A DNA stretch of 64,000 nucleotides from Manduca sexta. Lineage: Eukaryota; Arthropoda; Insecta; Lepidoptera; Sphingidae. Location: the NCBI RefSeq assembly GCF_014839805.1, contig NC_051123.1, positions 8,910,727 through 8,974,726 of the forward strand, written 5' to 3'. The position numbers were made by a program, and so were the translations under genes. Below, in pieces: positions 59,001 through 64,000 of this stretch (within the stretch, counting starts at the first letter, position 1; each line of letters starts with the position of its first letter). Under the pieces are notes generated by a model. That model was not told the DNA's origin. It ran no database searches and saw nothing but the letters and a program-made list of their open reading frames with translations.

Positions 59001-62000
59001 AGGGCTGATATTATTAGTATACAGTGGTTGCTATTCGGGCGGATACAAAATATATCCTGTCACTAGCAAATAATACCCACCTATAGGCATATAATATACC
59101 TGATATTTGTATCTTTTTCCTCTTTGGTCTTATAACAGGGCTTCGTTGCATGTTCCTACATGTTTGGAAATAAATTCTTTTTCTTTCTATAGTTTTATTA
59201 TTAATATATTTAGAGTATCAACCTGTGGCGGAGGATCTATATAACCTGATTCCTACGGGCTGCCCTTTATGTAGAATTTCCGTAGAATCTAACGGAACGA
59301 TTTACAGACAGCATTTATGCATATTAGTACTTATATATTGTGGCAGGTTCCTTTATGGAAAATGTCACCTTTATCACTAGTACTTATAACATTTTCGGAA
59401 ATCTTTCCTAATAAACCTTATGGTAGGAAGTGCTTATCCTTTGCGTTTGTTATAGCCAGTAAAATTATTATAATTTGGAATGATTTAGGGCTTTAAAATT
59501 CATGAAACTCGCCACTCAATCTGCTCATTTATAAGTTTTTATTTAAACAGTTGTGCTACGATAGTTGAGCATACTTTTGCTTAAATCAAAACTATTTAAC
59601 ATTGTGTGACTCCTTTTGGAATTTCATAGTTACGATGATTCATTAAATAGAAGGAAAATTGTATTATTTAGAGGTGCTGGGTTTTTTCTGGTTGAGTTTG
59701 TCTTTTGATACGAGATTATTGCATTGCTATTTCGTAGATTCATATGCGGAAAATGGCGATGTTTATAGTAAGCCGAAACGATATTGTACTCAATGAAAAT
59801 ACTTGTGGTCACCAAACAAGTCACATGGAGTAAATTGGGTGGACTATAGATTTTTTTTTGTTTTGGTTTGATTTACTCCTTAAGAAGACGGCAAAGGCTC
59901 TCAGCCATACAGCCTGGACCATCGACTATCTTTTTTTAATTTTCCCTTTTTATTAGTAAGGCAAAGGGTTCTAGCCCATACAGCCTCGACATTAATGGTG
60001 TTTTCAATGAAATTCAGTTCGTTAAGGTCTAAGGACCATAGACTTATGTAACCTGTCATTTCATTCAAGTCAGTGTTAGGTGTTACTGTTATTTAAAAAA
60101 AGGCGGTTATAGATTAAATAAGAGCGAAGTGTCAATGAATCACTGGCCTCGCTAAGGAGGCTAAAATTATCACGTGCGTCTCATTGCTTATGGACCATAG
60201 ATATTATAGATTAATTAATTAAATAGTAATAAAATCCCCGTTAAATTCATTGAAATTGAACTCTTAACCCGATTAATCTAAAGTTTAGTTCCCTAGATCT
60301 CATGACATACATTTTCACTTCAAAAGGTAGGCCTCAGTGCAAAACTCACGGCCGTACGGTGTCAATGAACCCAGCATGATAAAAAACTGTAGAACAGGTT
60401 ATGCGAATCATGACTAAAATTGCCACAGCAATTTGTACCTTGCACGTGTGTTAATAGAATTTTAATCAGTACGGTTGCGCACGCTGAAAAATTCAAGGGA
60501 TTGCAATTTGACGGGAGATTACTGCCAGGATTGCAGAAAAGCGGTACGGTTGAAAACGCATCCAATTTGTTTCCATTTAAGATTTAAAATTGATTGCAAT
60601 AATTCTTGTTGTCGGAAGTCGAACGGAATGCTATGTACGATGCAGTTGATGTTATTGATACGTTAAAATACTGGTTTTCTTTGTAACAAGTCTTTTGGGG
60701 TACGAGAAAGCGTGTAACTGGAGATCAAAATGTATCCAGTTTTGCCAGGCTTGACGTTTAGAAATCGGCTTTATTTTCCTGTCAGAGAAAAGTGGCCTCT
60801 CTGTATAATAGTTTGAATTTTTTATGCAACTGGATGAGATCAGCACGCCGCTCGCCTGATAGTAAATGATACAAAATAAGTTTCTTGACTCATTATTGTT
60901 ATTTATTTTTATCAAATATTTACATAACATAAAATCTAACTAGAATTATTAAAATTCGTTAAATAATTAACATGTTATGTCTTTGAATTTTGGTATAAGA
61001 GGTAGGTGTCAAGGAACTAACTGAGTACTAAAATCTAATATTACGTTGCCCGACCCAGGACCTCAGAGCGGTAATCAATTCGCGCAATATAACTACACAG
61101 CCCAGTCAGTCAAATAATGACAATAATACTAAAAAAACATTCACGTCGAATTGATTACCTCCTCCTTTTTTGAAGTCGATTAAAAATAGTAGCTCTAGAA
61201 TAAAAATCTGGTTAGCATTTTAAAAATTATCAACTACTATATAAATTGAAGAGACAGGATAATTTTACCGTTGTCGGCTCGCTTGTCGCGATCACACTCA
61301 AGATTTTGATGCTTTTGGCAAAAATGTTGGCTCAAACGTCAGGTTTTTTGTTCCGGCCTTGATGGAAATATACATTTGCGTCGCTAATTGTTTAGGGGCA
61401 CGGCGGGAGGTGTTACAAAATATGTATTTTTTTACGCCATTGGCAAGAGTAATAGATCGTTTTGCTATTCCTGTCCTTAAACAGTAACAAAGACTTGAGA
61501 AGCAAGAATTATGACTTGGACGACGTTCTTATATTCAGTACTTAAGTCTTATAATCAAGTAACTCTAGTTTCAATGTGTTAAATAACCCTAAACCCATAT
61601 AACAACTAGCTTTTGCTCGTGGCTTCGCCCGCGTGAAGGAGTTTTCTGGGATATATTTTTTTCCGACTTACTTGATATGTGTCGTTATATGACCAAATAA
61701 CACAAAATCATTATAAATTATAGCCTATGTGTTGTTCTGATGTATAACTAATATTACTGTGAAGTTTCATCCAAATCCGTTCAGTAGTTTTTTCGTGAAA
61801 GAGGAACAAACATACATACATATATACATCCATCCTCACAAACTTTCGCGTTTATAATATAAGTAGGATGACTAGAGAAGCGTAAGTATTTGATAAACCT
61901 GATTATATTGTTATGGCAGGTCAGTTATGATAATAACAGGAGTATTTCTCACTTATCACGCACTATCATGACCTAATCCGTCACGCATCGCAGGAGTCGT

Positions 62001-64000
62001 CGATAAAAAATCTAACGTAGATTAGTTGCCGCCTCGCTTATTCGCAATACGCATTCATGTATAAAAATTGCAATTCCGACTTAGTTGGCCTTATTTTTAA
62101 CAGACCGTAATCCAAGGGCCTTGATGCGTACATTTTACTTTTTACTTTCATGATGGCAAATTGTCCCTTTGAACTAATAGGTAATCAGAGAGCAAGATCT
62201 TAACTATATGTATAATAAAATTCATGTATAGTAATGCAGTAAATTACGAAAGATGTCTTAAATTTGACTGATAGATAATGTTTTAATGAGACCGGGGATA
62301 CGAAGTATTTACTAAAACAAGACAAAAGAATATTTTAAGCGCCTTAAAATACCCAAGTTTATTTATAAGTATGTAGTCTTGGTCAGTTTTCATAACGTAT
62401 TACGTGTCACCTTAAAAATGTGTAAATGTTTGAAGTTATTTTAGATTTCTTTTTGTTTCGTCTCAGCCAAAAACTAATTGACGTAATGTTTGGTTCAATA
62501 CGTAGTAAGAAACAATGTTTGTTTAGATTTTTGGGCACGACGGTGATACGATTGTATTGTATATTTAGATTTCTGTTCATTTTTGTTAACAAAACTGGGA
62601 AGTGGGGACTGAGAAATATGATTGACGGTATGTGACCTCGTTGTATTATTACTTCTGTAAGACGAACAAAAGATGTTTCTTTTGGATTACAAAATCTGGC
62701 AAAAGACTAGCTGCCTCGACTGACTTTTTCCCGTCTTGACTATGAATTTGCAGCGCGCATTCTGTCAATCGTAAAATTAACTTTTCTTAAATTTTCTAAC
62801 GTTCCGCTCAACTTCCTTAATTTTTTTCTTTCATAAGATCCTTCTCCTGACAATTACAAACCCAACAAGAAAAAATGTGAAATCGGTCCAGCCGTTCACG
62901 CGTGATGGCGTGACCAATGGAAATAGGAATTAATTTTTATATATATAGATAAGGAACTTCAAAGACTCTTTAATTATGGATATGTTATTTTACATATAAT
63001 GGTGCGTGTTAAAAACCACTCTATTGTAAAAAAACTTAGAGCTGAATATTGGAGTTTAATGCAGGAATAATATCTTGTTTACTTTGTCAACAGTTGATGA
63101 AGAGGCTCCGTCAGGTGGTGGGCCAGAAGTTATTCGAGGTGATCATGAAAGCCACCTTCTACGGGCAGTTCGTTGCTGGCGAAGACCAGAACACCATCCG
63201 TCCAACCATCGACAGGTAATGGAGTTTTAAAGACTTCGAGGAGACAAATTAGTCGTCAAATATAGGAAGAAGACATTATTCGAAAGAAGAAGCATTAAAA
63301 TATAAACACGGGAGATAAGATAGTCATTTTATCAGTATTTGAGCACAAGTGCATTAAGTTTAATTATAATATGACCTCTATTAACGTTATAAAATAGAAT
63401 ACTTTTGAAGTACTAAGAGCCATCATTTTGAGTTTTATATATGTAAATTATCTCTCGCTACAGTGAACACTAGGGTTGGATCTTTAGAGGGAGTAATTAG
63501 TTATGTAAAATTACGATACGTCGCCATAGACAATAGGTTCATGAGCATATCATGATACATCTATATAAACCTAGATAGTATATAAACCTCATTTTCCTTA
63601 GAATAAAAAGTGGGTTAATATTAAACTTCCTCCCACAGGCTGCGTTCGTTCGGCGTTAAGTCGATCCTGGACTACTCCGTCGAGGAAGATATCTCGCAGG
63701 AGGAGGCGGAGAAACGCGAAGTCAGGTAATTCTTACACTTAAAATTTTGGTGAATACTACCAGTACTGCCACTTTATAATTCTTACTTTTTAACATTATT
63801 CGAGATGATTATTGTGTTTGGATTTTTGCCATGGAATGAATTGTTTTTTTTTTAAGAACATAGGCTCTTGACAATAAGTTTTCACCTCTTAAAGCATTTA
63901 AAAAGACATTTGGTTATTGGATAAATAGTTAGTTAGTTGTTCCTGATTCAAAATTTTTTGACGCAAAAAAATGCAAAGATGGAGTATAGTGAACACTAAT
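43862..64000 (+). CDS. PRODH: Proline dehydrogenase, mitochondrial (5' part, continues beyond window)
   Basis: FAD-dependent mitochondrial enzyme that oxidises L-proline to 1-pyrroline-5-carboxylate, first step of proline breakdown; in insects it fuels flight muscle, and the fly orthologue is sluggish-A. Exons seen: 43862-44065, 63094-63215 and 63639-63725, all in phase. Residues 1-26 (MALIRRLAVNAPRNVRVVTY start) are basic and Ser/Ala/Arg-containing, with no acidic residue before Asp26-27, as a mitochondrial targeting peptide. FKSKKTSELVRAYFVYQICS, ATFYGQFVAGEDQNTIRPTI and SFGVKSILDYSVEEDI match conserved N-terminal blocks of eukaryotic proline dehydrogenases. About 137 residues of an expected 600 or more are here; the flavin-binding and catalytic parts lie downstream. 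Confidence 0.93.
45560..45730 (-). repeat. Retroelement-like repeat, family F, inverted copy
   Basis: agtcctactaatattacaaa then gcgaaagtttgtgaggatgg and ttgaacggatttggatgaaa are the inverse of the 61605-61870 copy. Confidence 0.75.
46195..46435 (-). mobile_element. SINE family B, inverted copy
   Basis: tatccccgaaggcgtaggcc at left, aacccaatatcactttgccc plus gactcaggatcc in the middle and gcaattacgccaccaagt at the right (tRNA-like head, inverted). The most complete copy of this SINE in the window. Confidence 0.75.
47690..47932 (+). repeat. Interspersed repeat family C, near-complete copy
   Basis: tatatccgcccggatagcga, aacaggccggcataatagtg, gtcgacattctatcggaccc and cagtgcggtcactttgtcgt occur in the same order as at 18870-19125. 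Confidence 0.82.
49603..49875 (+). repeat. Interspersed repeat family D, complete-looking copy
   Basis: From tccgcctggataggtactac through tgagacttaacatctcgtgt to cgaacggcaagctcgtttcg and an A-rich tail (caataaaaaaaaa), suggesting a retroposed short element. Shared with 13393-13625 and 18441-18535. Confidence 0.8.
50524..51133. repeat. 37-bp tandem satellite, about 16 copies
   Basis: Unit GGTATTTAAACCCAGTGAAG then CCGATTCAGTAATTTTT. Central copies are nearly identical; copies at both ends are diverged, the usual picture for an array homogenised in its middle. The unit is not a multiple of three, so open frames across it are meaningless. There are no spacers of varying sequence, so it is not a CRISPR array. 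Confidence 0.97.
51325..51510 (-). repeat. Retroelement-like repeat, family F, inverted copy
   Basis: Ends ttaacgcgggcggagccgca then ggcaaaagctagttt, the inverse of the aactagcttttgc-ccgcgg opening shared by family F. Confidence 0.6.
51715..51830 (-). repeat. tRNA-like SINE fragment (family B related)
   Basis: gggatcgaacccgaaatctc (an inverted B box) then cgtacatctacgccaccaaa, an inverted tRNA-like head. Too short to assign firmly. Confidence 0.5.
54535..54660. repeat. Inverted pair of family F ends (hairpin)
   Basis: gcgtgaaggagttttttggg + ataaaagtcccgctat (about 54552-54587) is inverted at about 54616-54652 (gatagcgggaattttatcct ... ttctttcacgc). Two copies of the same element end facing each other. 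Confidence 0.7.
55375..55630 (+). repeat. Retroelement 3' fragment
   Basis: GC-rich segment with gtgatacacccgtgcctcgg, gcacctgtgtattgcgcaca and gggagccgtggccgaaattc, a run familiar from 3' parts of lepidopteran non-LTR elements. No open frame of use remains. Confidence 0.5.
56215..56370. repeat. Fold-back fragment related to 42007-42125
   Basis: attttatcgcggattttagt on the left and accaagataaaattc on the right flank a core aaaactttcgaaacgttagc. Similar layout to the element at 42007. Confidence 0.5.
56515..56650. repeat. Retroelement-like repeat, family F fragment
   Basis: gcgtgtttctatatagcctt then ttcaaccagtagttcctgag and cgcgttcaaacaaacaaact, a common 3' part of these elements. Confidence 0.5.
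56808..57068. mobile_element. hAT-type MITE with perfect 8-bp target duplication
   Basis: Element 56816-57060 with ends CAGTGCCGGATTTATA and, inversely, TAGTCCTGGATTTGTA. CTCTGTCT flanks both sides (56808-56815, 57061-57068). Non-coding. Confidence 0.9.
58151..58556. mobile_element. TA-flanked MITE (Tc1/mariner-like) with CAGGGTCATT ends
   Basis: 406-bp element: left end CAGGGTCATTTTGACATTGC then GTTAC; right end is the inverse of CAGGGTCATTACGACATTAC plus GTTAC. TA precedes and follows. A third, lone end (cagggtcattacacgttt) lies just outside at 58090. Confidence 0.87.
58589..59075 (-). repeat. Repeat family C copy split by a SINE
   Basis: Left part 58589-58685 (gccggcctgtttaaag ... cactgtctcgggtttaatac) and right part 59017-59075 (gctattcgggcggata caaa) are the two halves of one inverted family C copy, interrupted by SINE copy 5 with its target duplication. 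Confidence 0.8.
58696..59016 (+). mobile_element. tRNA-derived SINE, family A, copy 5
   Basis: Head GCGGCGATAGCCTAGTTGGG with A box, B box-like ggttcaaaacc at 58748, tail acagggctgatattatt. The 12-bp GTATACAGTGGT occurs on both sides (58674-58685 and 59017-59028) as target duplication. Confidence 0.95.
59222..59340 (+). repeat. Interspersed repeat, family G, copy 2
   Basis: ggatctatataacctgattc ... tatgcatattagtacttata matches 42222-42345. Confidence 0.55.
60870..61020 (+). repeat. MITE family E fragment
   Basis: tttatcaaatatttacataa + cataaaatct and gaattttggtataagaggta + ggtgtcaagg resemble the first half of the 19143-19490 copy. Confidence 0.55.
61020..61110 (-). repeat. SINE family B fragment, inverted
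   Basis: atattacgttgcccgaccca + ggacctcagagcggtaatc, then a tRNA-like head in reverse (gcaatataactacacagc). Lies directly after the family E fragment. Confidence 0.55.
61605..61870 (+). repeat. Retroelement-like repeat, family F, complete-looking copy
   Basis: Begins aactagcttttgctcgtggc + ttcgcccgcgtgaagga, continues through aagtttcatccaaatccgtt + cagtagttttttcgtgaaag and ends catcctcacaaactttcgcg + tttataatataagtagga. Typical lepidopteran element, likely mobilised by an RTE-like LINE, though a Helitron origin is not excluded. Confidence 0.75.
62855..62955 (+). repeat. Family F 3'-end fragment
   Basis: aatcggtccagccgttcacgcgtgatggcgtgacc ending in atatatatagat (split here: aatcggtccagccgttcacg / cgtgatggcgtgacc). 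Common tail of such elements. Confidence 0.5.
63094..63215 (+). CDS. PRODH: PRODH exon 2
   Basis: 122 nt from acceptor tgtcaacag to donor GTAATG, phase 0 to 2. Encodes LMKRLRQVVGQKLFEVIMKA then TFYGQFVAGEDQ, the classic (T/V)(F/V)YGxFVAGE block of eukaryotic proline dehydrogenase. Confidence 0.93.
63639..63725 (+). CDS. PRODH: PRODH exon 3
   Basis: 87 nt from tcccacag to GTAATT. Encodes LRSFGVKSILDYSVEEDISQ and then EEAEKREV, the GV(K/G)xILDYSVEED block at the first beta strand of the barrel. Ends in phase 2; the next exon lies outside. Confidence 0.93.
63726..64000. other. PRODH: PRODH intron 3, start
   Basis: Intron sequence to the window edge; no exon seen. Confidence 0.7.

Larger units (their letters stand above)
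44066..63093 (+). other. PRODH: PRODH intron 1 (19 kb, transposon-rich)
   Basis: First intron, with SINE, hAT, Tc1-like and retroelement fragments and a 37-bp satellite. No convincing exon or nested gene seen on either strand; open frames such as 50120-50467, 52203-52475 and 60652-60930 lack family resemblance. Large first introns often hold enhancers or alternative promoters, which cannot be judged here. Confidence 0.75.

Overview
This window is nuclear DNA of an insect, almost certainly a moth or butterfly (Lepidoptera). It is AT-rich, with small GC-rich exons split by long introns, canonical GT-AG splice sites, and several families of short non-autonomous transposons of the kind common in lepidopteran genomes. 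There is no bacterial-style gene organisation. All gene calls are spliced models built by eye from reading frame, splice sites and exon phase.

Three genes are supported. (1) 1-7261, minus strand: a p53-family transcription factor. Six exons with compatible phases (7261-7185, 6402-6312, 5691-5593, 4691-4499, 3905-3671, 2657-2441) encode an acidic N-terminus, the full p53 DNA-binding domain with its zinc ligands, and a nuclear localisation signal. A likely further C-terminal exon (128 to the window edge) matches in phase. (2) 16363-28929, plus strand: a 646-residue nuclear protein in 14 exons with two AT-hooks, an acidic serine stretch and a C-terminal segment resembling the histone chaperone HIRIP3. 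(3) 43862 to beyond 64000, plus strand: mitochondrial proline dehydrogenase (PRODH, fly sluggish-A). Exons 1-3 are seen, and a 19 kb first intron separates exon 1 from exon 2.

The p53 gene and the HIRIP3-like gene are divergent, with about 9 kb between their start codons. The interval 28930-43480 has no convincing gene. It holds the 3' flank of the HIRIP3-like gene, an AT-rich tract unusually dense in ATCGAT/CGATA motifs, and scattered transposons.

Most of the rest is mobile-element debris. It includes five copies of a tRNA-derived SINE (one with a clean 12-bp target duplication), a second tRNA-like SINE, three hAT-type MITEs with 8-bp target duplications, two TA-flanked Tc1/mariner-like MITE families, further MITEs and fold-back elements, fragments of RTE-like or similar retroelements, and a satellite of about 16 copies of a 37-bp unit inside the PRODH intron. 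The most interesting items are the AT-hook/HIRIP3-like architecture, transposons and CA-rich repeats lying against splice sites, a perfect 27-bp palindrome, the physical linkage of p53 and PRODH, and a row of TCAGT initiator motifs at the presumed PRODH start.
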